64,000 bases of DNA, from assembly GCA_049322795.1 (NCBI GenBank), contig JBMOQH010000019.1, forward strand, positions 186,001-250,000, read 5' to 3'. The position numbers were made by a program, and so were the translations under genes. Of this stretch, positions 42,949-51,846 are shown one piece after another (within the stretch, counting starts at the first letter, position 1; the number at the start of each line of letters is the position of its first letter). Origin of the DNA: Immundisolibacter sp049322795 (GTDB lineage: Bacteria > Pseudomonadota > Gammaproteobacteria > Immundisolibacterales > Immundisolibacteraceae). The notes below the pieces were generated by a model. That model worked only from the letters and a program-made list of their open reading frames with translations. It had not been told where the DNA came from and searched no databases.

Positions 42949-43034
42949 CCATGCATCACGGGCCTGTGCCGGTGATGCAGGCCGGGGCATCCTGCCCCGG
43001 ACGGGAAGCGCTGAATAAATTCAGCGCTTCCCTA
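42949..43034. repeat. Intergenic repeat with two hairpins, copy 1
   Basis: About 86 bp between the convergent maf and sppA, repeated at 48031-48115. It holds hairpin CCGGGG-N7-CCCCGG (42982-43000) and a perfect 13-bp inverted repeat GGAAGCGCTGAAT-aa-ATTCAGCGCTTCC (43004-43031) that abuts the sppA stop. It probably works as a bidirectional terminator here, and its duplication suggests a small mobile or REP-like element. Confidence 0.7.
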
Positions 43035-43976
43035 ACGCCAGCGCAGCCCATTGGAAACAGTGTTCAGCACGGCGCTCGCCGCCTCGCCGCCGGCGCCGCG
43101 GATCAGCCGCTGGAAGTACGCCGGCTGCACGGTGTAGTCGACCAGCTTGTCGGCCTTGAACACGTCACGCGCCACTGAATCGGCGTCGCCGAGCGCGTCC
43201 ACAAGACCCATCTCAATCCCCTGCGCGCCCGTCCAGACAAGACCGCTGAACAGGCGCGGATCGTCCTTGAGCCGCTCGCCGCGGCCCTGCCTGACGACGT
43301 CGATGAACTGGCCATGGATGCTGGCGAGCAGCTCACGAGCGTGGGCGACGTCCTCGGGGTTCTGCGGCGAGAAGGGGTCGAGGAAGCCCTTGTGCGCGCC
43401 GGCGGTCAGCAGGCGCCGCTCGATGCCGAGCTTGTCGAGCGCCTCGACGAAACCGAAGCCGTTCATCAGCACGCCGATGGAGCCGACCACGCTGGCCTTG
43501 TCGGCGTAGATGCGGTCGGCCGCCACCGCCACGTAATAGCCGCCCGAAGCGCAGATGTCGTTGATGACGGCATGCAGCGGCACGTTTGGGTGCAGCGTGC
43601 GCAGGCGACGGATCTCGTCGTTGATCCGTCCGGCCTGCACCGGGCTGCCACCCGGGCTGTCGATGCGCAGCACCACGCCCGCCACGTTCGTGTTGTCGTA
43701 CGCCGCGCGCAGCGACTGGATCACCAGGTCGGCGTCGGCATCGGTGCCGGGGGCGATGATGCCGTTCAGTTGCACCAGTGCCGTGTGGCGGCTGGCGACC
43801 TTCGGCACTGTCACGTTGGTGCGCAGCAGACCCAGCACCGCCAGAAACACCAACACCGTCAGAAGGCGGGAGAACATTCGCCAGCGGCGGGCGCGGCGCT
43901 GCTCGATGAGCGTGTCGCGCAGCAGGCGTTCGAGCACGCCGCGCTCCCAGGTGGTCGGCTGGCCGTCGTCGTTCAT
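43032..43976 (-). CDS. sppA: Signal peptide peptidase SppA (S49)
   Basis: 314 residues with one N-terminal membrane segment (LLTVLVFLAVLGLL). It is the short single-domain form, as in Pseudomonas. The Ser nucleophile is in ICASGGYYVA and the Lys in DKASVVGSIGVL. It degrades cleaved signal peptides in the inner membrane. The ATG overlaps the rluC stop by 4 bp. Confidence 0.92.
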   Translation of the reverse strand: MNDDGQPTTWERGVLERLLRDTLIEQRRARRWRMFSRLLTVLVFLAVLGLLRTNVTVPKVASRHTALVQLNGIIAPGTDADADLVIQSLRAAYDNTNVAGVVLRIDSPGGSPVQAGRINDEIRRLRTLHPNVPLHAVINDICASGGYYVAVAADRIYADKASVVGSIGVLMNGFGFVEALDKLGIERRLLTAGAHKGFLDPFSPQNPEDVAHARELLASIHGQFIDVVRQGRGERLKDDPRLFSGLVWTGAQGIEMGLVDALGDADSVARDVFKADKLVDYTVQPAYFQRLIRGAGGEAASAVLNTVSNGLRWR

Positions 43977-44962
43977 GCGGTCCTCGTCGGTGATGGGGTT
44001 TCGCGCAGGCGCCGCAGCACGGCTTCGAGCGCCGCCGGCAGCGGCGCCTCGAAACAGCGCGGCGTGTCGTCGTCCAGTGGGCCGATTTCCAGCCGCGCCG
44101 CGTGCAGGAACAGGCGCTTCAGGCCCAGTTCCCGCAACATCGAGTCGGCGGTCGGATCGCCGTATTTTGGGTCGCCCGCCACCGGATGGCCGATATGCTG
44201 GGCGTGCACGCGAATCTGGTGCGTGCGCCCGGACAGCAGCTCAGCTTCCACCAGCGTCGCCGCCGCGAAGCGCTCGCGAAGGTGAAAGACCGTCACCGCC
44301 GGCTTGCCGTCGTCGCTGACGCGCACCAGACGCTCGCCGCCGCGTTCGTAGCGGTCGAGGGCTGCCTCGACGCGCCGCCGGCGGCCCGGCATCGCCCCGA
44401 CCAGCAGCGCGGTGTAGCGCTTGTCGATGATGCCGCCGCGCAATTGCTCGTGCAGGGCACGCAGCGTGCTGCGCCGCTTGGCGATCAGCAGACAGCCCGA
44501 GGTGTCGCGGTCGAGCCGGTGCACCAGCTCCAGGAACGGCTGGCTCGGGCGCAGCTGACGCAGCGCCTCGATGACGCCGAAGTCCACCCCGCTGCCGCCG
44601 TGACAGGCGAGGCCGGCCGGCTTGTCGAGCACCAGCAGGCGATCGTTCTCGAACAGGATGGCGGCCTCGAGCTGGCGCAGGCGAGAGTCGGGCGCCGCCG
44701 CGGCCGGCCGCGGCTCGGGCAGGTCGACCGGCGGCAGGCGCACGCGGTCACCCGCCTGCAGGCGATGCTCGGGCCCGATGCGCCCGCCGTTGACGCGCAC
44801 CTCGCCCCGGCGCAGCAGGCGGTAGACGCGCGTGCGCGGCAGGCCGCGAAATCGCGCCAGGATGAAGTTGTCGACCCGCTGGCCGGCCTGATCGGCCGCG
44901 ATGTCCACATAGGTGACGGCCCGTGTCGGCGGCCGGCGGGAATCGGTATTAAGCCCTGTCAT
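43973..44962 (-). CDS. rluC: 23S rRNA pseudouridine synthase RluC
   Basis: 329 residues. An N-terminal S4 domain (VDNFILARFRGLPRTRVYRL) precedes the catalytic domain with the Asp in HRLDRDTSGCLL and the LLSGRTHQIRVH signature. RluC modifies U955, U2504 and U2580 of 23S rRNA. It is divergent from rne, as in E. coli. Confidence 0.93.
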   Translation of the reverse strand: MTGLNTDSRRPPTRAVTYVDIAADQAGQRVDNFILARFRGLPRTRVYRLLRRGEVRVNGGRIGPEHRLQAGDRVRLPPVDLPEPRPAAAAPDSRLRQLEAAILFENDRLLVLDKPAGLACHGGSGVDFGVIEALRQLRPSQPFLELVHRLDRDTSGCLLIAKRRSTLRALHEQLRGGIIDKRYTALLVGAMPGRRRRVEAALDRYERGGERLVRVSDDGKPAVTVFHLRERFAAATLVEAELLSGRTHQIRVHAQHIGHPVAGDPKYGDPTADSMLRELGLKRLFLHAARLEIGPLDDDTPRCFEAPLPAALEAVLRRLRETPSPTRTA

Positions 44963-45291
44963 CGCGTGTTAATGTTGCCGGGCAGTGGCCATCATGACGA
45001 TCCCAAACCTCTCGGCAACGATCCGGCGCCTCGGGCAAACCGCCCCGGGCGTCGTCGTGCTGGCTGCGTCATTCGTGCTGACGCATCGCCTGAGCGCCGC
45101 TGCCACCGATTTTGTGCGAGCCATTCTATTCCTCCTGCATCCGTCCTCGTGGGCGGCACGCACCGGAGGCCTTGTATCTGTCTTGAGCGCCGCGCCGCAG
45201 CGCGCCGTGCCGGCTTTCCTGCCCCCGCCCTTGGGAGCACTGCCGCCCGGCAAGCGCTGCGTCGCCCGGCGCGTGTCGCGAGAACCCCCCG
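44963..45291 (+). promoter_or_regulatory. Long rne leader region between rluC and rne
   Basis: 329 bp with no gene. In E. coli rne has a leader of about 360 bases that RNase E cleaves to control its own level, and the spacing and gene order are alike here. I cannot identify the promoter or the hp2 hairpin with confidence. Confidence 0.4.
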
Positions 45292-47919
45292 ATGAAACGA
45301 ATCCTGTTCAACGCCCGCCAGTCGGAAGAACTGCGCGTGGCGATCGTCGACGGTCAATACCTGTTCGACCTCGATATCGAATCGCCTAACCGCAACCAGA
45401 AGAAAGGCAACATCTACCGCGGCATCGTGCGCCGCGTCGAACCCAGCCTCGAAGCCGCCTTTGTCGACTACGGCGGCGCCCGCCACGGCTTTCTGCCGCT
45501 CAAGGAAGTCGCCCCGAATTACCTGCAGGGCCCGAACGGCGAACCCGGCCGCACGCTGCGCGAAGGCCAGGAAGTCACGATCCAGGTAGAGAAAGAGGAG
45601 CGCGGCACCAAGGGCGCGGCGCTGACCACGCACGTCAGCCTCGCCGGGCGGTACCTGGTGCTCATGCCGTGCAGCCCGGACGCCGGCGGCGTGTCGCGCA
45701 AGATCGAGGGCGAGGACCGCGCCGAACTGAAGGATCTGCTCGGGCAGCTTCAGCTGCCGACCAACATGGGCGTCATCGTGCGCACCGTGGCGGCCGAGCG
45801 CAGTCTCGCCGAGCTGCAGTGGGACCTGGACCACCTGGTCGAGTTGTGGACCGCCATCGACGCCGCCAGCACCGGCCGCGCAGCGCCGTTCCTGATCTAC
45901 CAGGAAAACAACGTGGTGGCGCGGGTCATCCGCGACTACTTCCGCGACGACATCGGCGAGATCCTGATCGACGACGAGGCGACCTACGAGGAAGCCCGCT
46001 CGCTGATGCAGCAGCTGATGCCGCAGAGCCTGTCGCGGCTGAAGCTGTACCAGGACAAGGTGCCGCTGTTCACGCGCTACCAGATCGAGCAGCAGATCGA
46101 GACCGCGCACCGGCGCGAGGTGCCGCTGCGCTCCGGCGGCGCGCTGGTGGTCGACCACACCGAGGCGCTGACCGCCATCGACATCAACTCGGCGCGCGCC
46201 ACGCACGGCAGCGACATCGAGGAGACGGCCACCCACACCAATCTGGAGGCCTGCGACGAGATCGGCCGCCAGCTGCGGCTGCGGGATCTCGGCGGGCTGA
46301 TCGTGATCGACTTCATCGACATGATGAAGGCCAGCAACCAGCGCGCGGTGGAAGATCGCCTGCGCGATGCGGTCAAGCACGACCGGGCGCGCATCCAGCT
46401 CGGCAAGCTGTCGCGCTTCGGCCTGCTGGAGATGTCGCGCCAGCGCCTGCGCCCATCGCTGAAGGAAACCAGCCACATCACCTGCCCGCGCTGCGAGGGC
46501 CAGGGCACCATCCGCAGCGTGGAATCGACGGCGCTGCACGTACTGCGCCTGCTCGAGGACGAGGCGCTCAAGGAACGCACCGGGCGCCTGGAGGTGCAGG
46601 TGCCGGTCGCGGTGGCGACCTATCTGTTCAACGAGAAGCGGGATGCGGTGGCGGCGCTTGGCCAGCGCCTCGGCGTGAATCCGATCATCCTGCCCAACGC
46701 GGCACTGGAAACCCCGCACTACGAACTGGAACGCACGCGCGTGCAGGACTTGAACAAGCGCCTGCTGGACACGCCAAGCCACGAGCTCTCCCTGGCCGTT
46801 CCGCCGCCGGAAGCGGCCGCCGCGCCGGCCGCCCAGCCGGCGCCGACCGCCGCCGTGCAGCGCATGGTGCGCAGCGCCCCGCCGCCGGGTGCCCCGGAGC
46901 CCGAGCAGCCGCCGGCCGCACAACCGCAGGCCGGACTGTTCACACGTCTGTGGCGTGCCCTCTCGGGCACACCGGAGCCGGCGCCCGCGCCCGCCGCGCA
47001 ACCCGCGCGCCCGCGACACCGTCAGCAGCCACCCGCAAGCGCACAGCCGGCTCGTCCGGAGTCGCGCGGCGAACGTGCTCGACAGGGTGCGCAGCCGCCG
47101 CGTCAACAGCCCCCGGCAACGCCGCGCCCGCAGCATGGTGGGCGGGATGCCCAACGTGCCGCGTCCGGACCGCGCGAAGCCGCCGCACAGCGCGATGGCG
47201 CACCGCGCGATGCACAGCGGGAAGGCCAGCCGCGTGAGGGCCAACGTGAAGGGCAGCAGCGCGAAGGCCAGCCGCGGGAAGCTCAGCGCGAGGGCCGCTC
47301 CCGACGCGGTCGACGGGGTGGTCGTGGCCAGGGCGGCGGCGAGCGGAACGTGGCGAACCAGCCGCAAAACGGCAGCGCCGCTCCCGCCCCTGCGCCGGGC
47401 GACACCGTTCAGCCGCCGGTCGGCGAACTCGCGGCACCCATCATCGCCGCCGCACCGGCAGCACTGGCACCGGTGCTGGAAAGCGCACCGCTGACCTCGC
47501 ACGTCGAGGTTGCGTCGCCGCAGACGGAGCCCGCCATGTGGACACGGGACGAGAGCACCGCGGAACCGCCGCCCTCCCCTGCACCGGTCGAGACCATTGT
47601 CGAGCTGGCCGCACAGCACGAGCCGTTGACCATCGAAACCGCCCCCGACGTGCCACCGGCCCCGGCGCCGGAGTGGGACTCGATGGTCGAGACCCAGCCT
47701 TCCGGGCCCGCGCCAGCGGAGCCAGCGCAGCCGCCCGCCGAGACGCAGGCGTTCGAGCCGCAGCCGCTCGCGGAAGTCGAGGCGTTCGAGCCGCAACCGC
47801 CCGCCCCCGCCTGGAACCCGGCGCCCGAGCCAAGCCCATGGGTACAGGTGGAAACGGGCGCTGCGGAGCCGGACGAGCAGGCGCCCACCGAGCAGGACAA
47901 GAACACCCAGCACGGGTAG
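45292..47919 (+). CDS. rne: Ribonuclease E
   Basis: 875 residues. The S1 domain lies at about 38-120. The catalytic Asp pair is D297 (AIDINS) and D340 (VIDFIDM), and the Zn-link is CPRC (C398, C401). Residues from about 510 form a proline- and alanine-rich disordered tail with an Arg/Gly-rich RNA-binding stretch around 640-685 made of REGQ-type repeats, ending in RSRRGRRGGRG. The tail would scaffold the degradosome at the membrane; I see no clear membrane-targeting helix. It is shorter than E. coli RNase E (1061). A 973-codon open frame on the other strand is a high-GC shadow. Confidence 0.95.
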   Translation: MKRILFNARQSEELRVAIVDGQYLFDLDIESPNRNQKKGNIYRGIVRRVEPSLEAAFVDYGGARHGFLPLKEVAPNYLQGPNGEPGRTLREGQEVTIQVEKEERGTKGAALTTHVSLAGRYLVLMPCSPDAGGVSRKIEGEDRAELKDLLGQLQLPTNMGVIVRTVAAERSLAELQWDLDHLVELWTAIDAASTGRAAPFLIYQENNVVARVIRDYFRDDIGEILIDDEATYEEARSLMQQLMPQSLSRLKLYQDKVPLFTRYQIEQQIETAHRREVPLRSGGALVVDHTEALTAIDINSARATHGSDIEETATHTNLEACDEIGRQLRLRDLGGLIVIDFIDMMKASNQRAVEDRLRDAVKHDRARIQLGKLSRFGLLEMSRQRLRPSLKETSHITCPRCEGQGTIRSVESTALHVLRLLEDEALKERTGRLEVQVPVAVATYLFNEKRDAVAALGQRLGVNPIILPNAALETPHYELERTRVQDLNKRLLDTPSHELSLAVPPPEAAAAPAAQPAPTAAVQRMVRSAPPPGAPEPEQPPAAQPQAGLFTRLWRALSGTPEPAPAPAAQPARPRHRQQPPASAQPARPESRGERARQGAQPPRQQPPATPRPQHGGRDAQRAASGPREAAAQRDGAPRDAQREGQPREGQREGQQREGQPREAQREGRSRRGRRGGRGQGGGERNVANQPQNGSAAPAPAPGDTVQPPVGELAAPIIAAAPAALAPVLESAPLTSHVEVASPQTEPAMWTRDESTAEPPPSPAPVETIVELAAQHEPLTIETAPDVPPAPAPEWDSMVETQPSGPAPAEPAQPPAETQAFEPQPLAEVEAFEPQPPAPAWNPAPEPSPWVQVETGAAEPDEQAPTEQDKNTQHG

Positions 47920-47927
47920 TCCTGGCC

Positions 47928-47957
47928 CACCCGGCGGCGCTTCCTCGCCGCCGGGTG
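47928..47957 (+). terminator. Strong hairpin after rne
   Basis: Perfect 12-bp arms CACCCGGCGGCG and CGCCGCCGGGTG around a 6-base loop, 9 bp after the rne stop. It is followed by GGGAAAAC and, 35 bp later, a run of six T. Likely transcript end or 3' stabiliser. Confidence 0.7.
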
Positions 47958-48030
47958 CTGGGAAAACACTGAAAACCTATACCTGGATTTTTTCAGTCCG
48001 CTACGGCGCGGTGCAGGCCCGCGCCACGCT

Positions 48031-48115
48031 CCATGAATCAATGGCTTGTGCCACTGATTTCTACCGGGGCATCCTGCCCCGGACAGGGCGCACTGAATAA
48101 AGCGGCCCTTCCCTG
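48031..48115. repeat. Intergenic repeat with hairpins, copy 2
   Basis: Second copy of the 42949-43034 element. It keeps CCGGGGCATCCTGCCCCGG (48064-48082) exactly, then ACAGGGCGCACTGAATAAA and CCCTTCCCT. The second hairpin has decayed compared with copy 1. It lies in the 217-bp gap between rne and yajQ. Confidence 0.65.
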
Positions 48116-48136
48116 ACAGCCCACGCGAGGACCGCC

Positions 48137-48622
48137 ATGCCCTCATTCGATGTCGTCTCCAAGGCCGACCTGCACGAGGTGGCCAACGCGGTCGATCAAA
48201 CCAACCGCGAGCTCGGCACGCGCTTCGACTTCAAGGACACCGGCGCCAAGGTGGACCTCAAGGAGGCCGTGATGACGGCCGAGGCACCCAGCCGCTTCCA
48301 GATCGAACAGCTGCTCGACGTGCTGCGCACGCGCCTGGCCAAACGCGGCGTCGATCTCAAGGCCCTCGATTACGGCAAGGTGGTCGAGGCCGGCCAGCGC
48401 GCCACGCAGACCATCACCGTGCGCCAGGGCATCGACGCCGACCACGCCCGCAAGCTGGTCAAGCACATCAAGGACAGCAAGCTCAAGGTGCAGGCCGCCA
48501 TCCAAGGCGACGAGCTGCGCGTGTCCGGCAAGAGCCGCGACGACCTGCAGGCGGCGATCGCGCTGCTGCGAAAGCTCGACGATTTCGACCTGCCGCTGCA
48601 GTACGTAAACTTCCGCGACTGA
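48137..48622 (+). CDS. yajQ: YajQ family nucleotide-binding protein
   Basis: 161 residues, MPSFDVVSKADLHEVANAVD at the start and DLPLQYVNFRD at the end, both diagnostic. Two RRM-like ferredoxin folds are expected. The family binds nucleic acid or nucleotides, and c-di-GMP in Xanthomonas and Pseudomonas; its role here is unknown. Confidence 0.92.
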   Translation: MPSFDVVSKADLHEVANAVDQTNRELGTRFDFKDTGAKVDLKEAVMTAEAPSRFQIEQLLDVLRTRLAKRGVDLKALDYGKVVEAGQRATQTITVRQGIDADHARKLVKHIKDSKLKVQAAIQGDELRVSGKSRDDLQAAIALLRKLDDFDLPLQYVNFRD

Positions 48623-48713
48623 ATCCAGGCAGCACGGCGCACTTCTTGCTATAGCGTCGATCACGGCCGCGCTTCGCAGACGTCGAAGCCCTGTTCGCTC
48701 CGGGTGATCCTGC

Positions 48714-50867
48714 ATGACCCAATCGTCCGATCAATGGCGCGTCTGGCCCGGTGCGCCGTACCCGCTCGGCGCGCACTGGGACGGGCGCGGCGTCAACTTC
48801 GCGCTGTTCTCGGTGCATGCCGAGCGCGTGGAGCTGTGCCTGTTCGACGCCACCGGCCGGCGCGAGACGGCGCGCGTGGCGCTGCCTGAGTACACCGACG
48901 AGGTCTGGCACGGTTACCTGCCGGAAATGGGGCCGGGCCAGCTGTATGGCTACCGCGTGTACGGGCCCTACGACCCCGAACGCGGGCACCGTTTCAACCA
49001 CCACAAGCTGTTGCTGGACCCCTACGCGCGCCTGCTGCACGGCACCGTGCGCTGGCACGACGCGCTGTATGGCTACCGCGTCGGCGACGCCCGCGCCGAC
49101 CTGTCGTTCGATAGCCGCGACAGCGCCCGTTACATGCCCAAGTGCGTGGTGGTGGCCAACGCCGGCAACCTGCCACCTACTCCGCGTCCGCGGCAGCCGT
49201 GGCGGCGCAGCGTGATCTATGAGCTGCACGCTGGCGGCTACACGCGCCTGCACCCGGACGTACCCGCCCCACTGCGCGGCAGCTTTCGCGGCCTTGCCGA
49301 GCCGGCCGTGGTGGCCTACCTCGCCGATCTCGGGGTGACGGCGGTCGAACTGCTGCCCGTTCACGCGCACGTGGACGAGCGGCGCCTGGTCGAGTCGCGC
49401 CTCAGCAACTACTGGGGCTACAACACGATCGGCTTTTTTGCGCCGGACAACCGCTTCCTCAGCGGCACCGACCCGGCCGAGTTCCGCCTGCTGGCGCGCG
49501 CCCTGCACGAGGCCGGCATCGAGCTGCTGCTGGACGTGGTCTACAACCACACCGCGGAGGGCGGCGAACTCGGCCCGACGCTGAGCTTTCGCGGCATCGA
49601 CAACGCCGTTTACTACCATGCCGAGCCGGCGGCGCCGCGCCATGTGCGTGACTTCACCGGCTGCGGCAACAGCCTGAATCTGTCCCAGCCACGCGTGCTG
49701 CAACTGGTGCTCGACTCCCTGCGCTACTGGGTGCAGCACATGGGCGTCGACGGCTTCCGATTCGATCTCGCCACCACGCTGGCGCGCGAGCAGGCGGACG
49801 CCGCTTTCGACCCCGGCTGTGGCTTTTTCGATGCCGTGCGCCAGGACCCGGTGCTTGCCGACGTCAAGCTCATCGCCGAACCGTGGGACCTGGGCCCGGG
49901 CGGCTACCGCCTGGGCGGCTTCCCACCCGGCTGGGGCGAGTGGAACGACCGCTACCGCGACACGGTGCGCCGCTTCTGGCGCGGCGACACCGAACAGATT
50001 GCGGCGCTCGCCTCGCGCCTGACGGGCTCGAGCGACCTGTTCATCAACCACGGCCGCCGGCCGACCGCGAGCGTGAATTTCATCACCGCGCACGACGGCT
50101 TCACCCTGCGCGACCTCGTTTCCTACGAGCACAAGCACAACGCAGCCAACGGCGAGGACAACCGCGACGGCACCGACAACAACCTCAGCTGGAACTGCGG
50201 CGTCGAGGGTCCGACCGACGATGCCGCCATCCGCACGCTTCGCCTGCGGCAGATGCGCAACCTGCTGGCGACGCTGATGCTCTCGCAGGGCACGCCGATG
50301 CTGCTCGCCGGCGACGAATTCGGCCACTCGCAAGGCGGCAACAACAATGCCTACTGCCAGGACAACCCCATCGGCTGGCCGGACTGGTCACGCCTGGGCG
50401 AGCCCGAAGGCGCCGCCCTGCACCGCTATGTGCGCCGGCTGCTGCGGCTGCGCAAACGCCACGGCGTGTTCCGCCGCGACCGGTTCTTCACCGGGCAGGC
50501 GATGACCGCGAGCGGCCAGCCGGACATCGTCTGGCTGAACAGCGACGGCACCGAAAAGAACGGCGACGACTGGCAGGCCGAACCGCACCTGCTGGCCTGC
50601 GTGCTGGACGGCGAGGCGGGCGTGGAGCACCTCGGCCCGCACGGGGAATCGCGGCGGGACGACAGCTATCTGGTGGCGCTGCATGCCGGCTCGACGCCGA
50701 CCCTGCTGCGCATGCCGACGCCGCCTCACGGCCTGGCCTGGAAGCGCGTGTTCGACACCAGCAGCGACGACGGCCAGGGCGACGGCGAGATCCTGCCCGC
50801 CGGGGCGCAATCCAGCCTGCCGGCGCACTGCGTGCAGGTGTTCCAGCGTCTCGACGTGCTGCCGTGA
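48714..50867 (+). CDS. glgX: Glycogen debranching enzyme GlgX
   Basis: 717-residue GH13 isoamylase-type enzyme. An N-terminal CBM48-like domain (PLGAHWDGRGVNFALFSVHA) precedes the barrel. The nucleophile is in DGFRFDLATTL, the general acid in LIAEPWDLGPG and the third Asp in TAHDGFTLRDL. ELHAGGYTRLHPDVP and YNTIGFFAPDNRF are also family marks. It hydrolyses alpha-1,6 branches of limit dextrins. No other glycogen or trehalose genes are in the window. Confidence 0.93.
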   Translation: MTQSSDQWRVWPGAPYPLGAHWDGRGVNFALFSVHAERVELCLFDATGRRETARVALPEYTDEVWHGYLPEMGPGQLYGYRVYGPYDPERGHRFNHHKLLLDPYARLLHGTVRWHDALYGYRVGDARADLSFDSRDSARYMPKCVVVANAGNLPPTPRPRQPWRRSVIYELHAGGYTRLHPDVPAPLRGSFRGLAEPAVVAYLADLGVTAVELLPVHAHVDERRLVESRLSNYWGYNTIGFFAPDNRFLSGTDPAEFRLLARALHEAGIELLLDVVYNHTAEGGELGPTLSFRGIDNAVYYHAEPAAPRHVRDFTGCGNSLNLSQPRVLQLVLDSLRYWVQHMGVDGFRFDLATTLAREQADAAFDPGCGFFDAVRQDPVLADVKLIAEPWDLGPGGYRLGGFPPGWGEWNDRYRDTVRRFWRGDTEQIAALASRLTGSSDLFINHGRRPTASVNFITAHDGFTLRDLVSYEHKHNAANGEDNRDGTDNNLSWNCGVEGPTDDAAIRTLRLRQMRNLLATLMLSQGTPMLLAGDEFGHSQGGNNNAYCQDNPIGWPDWSRLGEPEGAALHRYVRRLLRLRKRHGVFRRDRFFTGQAMTASGQPDIVWLNSDGTEKNGDDWQAEPHLLACVLDGEAGVEHLGPHGESRRDDSYLVALHAGSTPTLLRMPTPPHGLAWKRVFDTSSDDGQGDGEILPAGAQSSLPAHCVQVFQRLDVLP

Positions 50868-51592
50868 GCGCGTCCGATCGGCAGTTCCGCTTCGAACTCG
50901 ACGGCCAGGCGCTGGCCTGCCGTGTGCTGCGGGCCCAGCGGCGGACCTACTCGCTGCGCGTGGGAGCGGACGGCGTGCTTGAACTGCGCGTGCCGCAGCG
51001 CCTGCCGGCGCGTCTGTGGCCGGACATCCTGCACCGGCATCGGCGCTGGATTGCCGGGCAGTTGCTGCGCCGTGCCACCACTGAAGCCGACGTGCCCGAC
51101 TTCGGACCGGGCAGCGGCCAGCGCTATCTTGGCGAGACCTACACGCTGCACCTGGCGGACGGCCGCACGCGGGTGCAGCTGCAAGACGGGCGCCTGCACC
51201 TGTGCGTGTCTGCACCGCACGACGCCGGCGCAGTGAGCCAGGCTCTCGACGGCTGGTACCGTCAACAGGCGCAGGCGCTGTTGCCGGGACGCCTGGCCGC
51301 ACTGTCGGCCAAACTGCCCTGGCTCGCGGGACACGTGCCCCCCACGCGCGTGGCGCGCATGCGCAGCCGCTGGGGCAGCTGCGCCGGCAGCGGGCGCATC
51401 ACGCTCAATCTGGGGCTCGTGCTGCTCGCGCCGGCGCTGATCGATTACGTGCTGCTGCACGAGCTGTGTCACCTGCGCGAAATGAACCACGGGCCGCGCT
51501 TCTACGCCCTGCTCGCGGCGGCGCTTCCGGATCACCAGGCGCGGCGCGTGGCGCTGCGCCACGAACGCCCATGGCGCCCGGTGGGCGCCTGA
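50864..51592 (+). CDS. YgjP-like zinc metalloprotease (DUF45)
   Basis: 242 residues. The zinc site is HELCHLREMNHGPRFY, preceded by the typical SRWGSCAGSGRITLNL. This is the DUF45/YgjP family of small cytoplasmic metallopeptidases. The GTG at 50864 overlaps the glgX stop in a GTGA junction, so it is co-translated with glgX. Confidence 0.88.
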   Translation: MSASDRQFRFELDGQALACRVLRAQRRTYSLRVGADGVLELRVPQRLPARLWPDILHRHRRWIAGQLLRRATTEADVPDFGPGSGQRYLGETYTLHLADGRTRVQLQDGRLHLCVSAPHDAGAVSQALDGWYRQQAQALLPGRLAALSAKLPWLAGHVPPTRVARMRSRWGSCAGSGRITLNLGLVLLAPALIDYVLLHELCHLREMNHGPRFYALLAAALPDHQARRVALRHERPWRPVGA

Positions 51593-51598
51593 ATTTGT

Positions 51599-51640
51599 CC
51601 TGACCGCACGGTCAGGCGGCCGCCCGCCCTGTGATATAAA
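51599..51640 (+). promoter_or_regulatory. TetR-type operator and -10 box upstream of RND pump
   Basis: CCTGACCGCACGGTCAGG (51599-51616) is a palindrome with 8-bp arms around a 2-bp centre, the form bound by AcrR/TetR-family efflux regulators. A -10-like TATAAA follows at 51635-51640. The 200-base leader up to the adaptor gene holds no other feature I recognise. No TetR gene is in the window. Confidence 0.6.
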
Positions 51641-51846
51641 GCGTCGGCTCACGCGCCTCGTCGCCGTGGGCGGCACCGCGCTGCCGCGTGCCACCCTCCC
51701 CCGGCAGGATGCCGACTCGAAGGGGATTCCCCCCGCGCATGCGCGCGCCGGTCGTGCAACCTGCGCGGGCACGGAATGTCAAAGGCCATGCCGCGCGCGA
51801 GCCCTCGGGGCCGGGTGCGCCCATCAACCCCACCCTCCGAGACTCC

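Noticed and set aside
44992..47913. 973-codon open frame antisense to rne
   Set aside because: Low-complexity, Arg/Gly-rich translation fully opposite a conserved rne gene; typical shadow of high-GC coding DNA.
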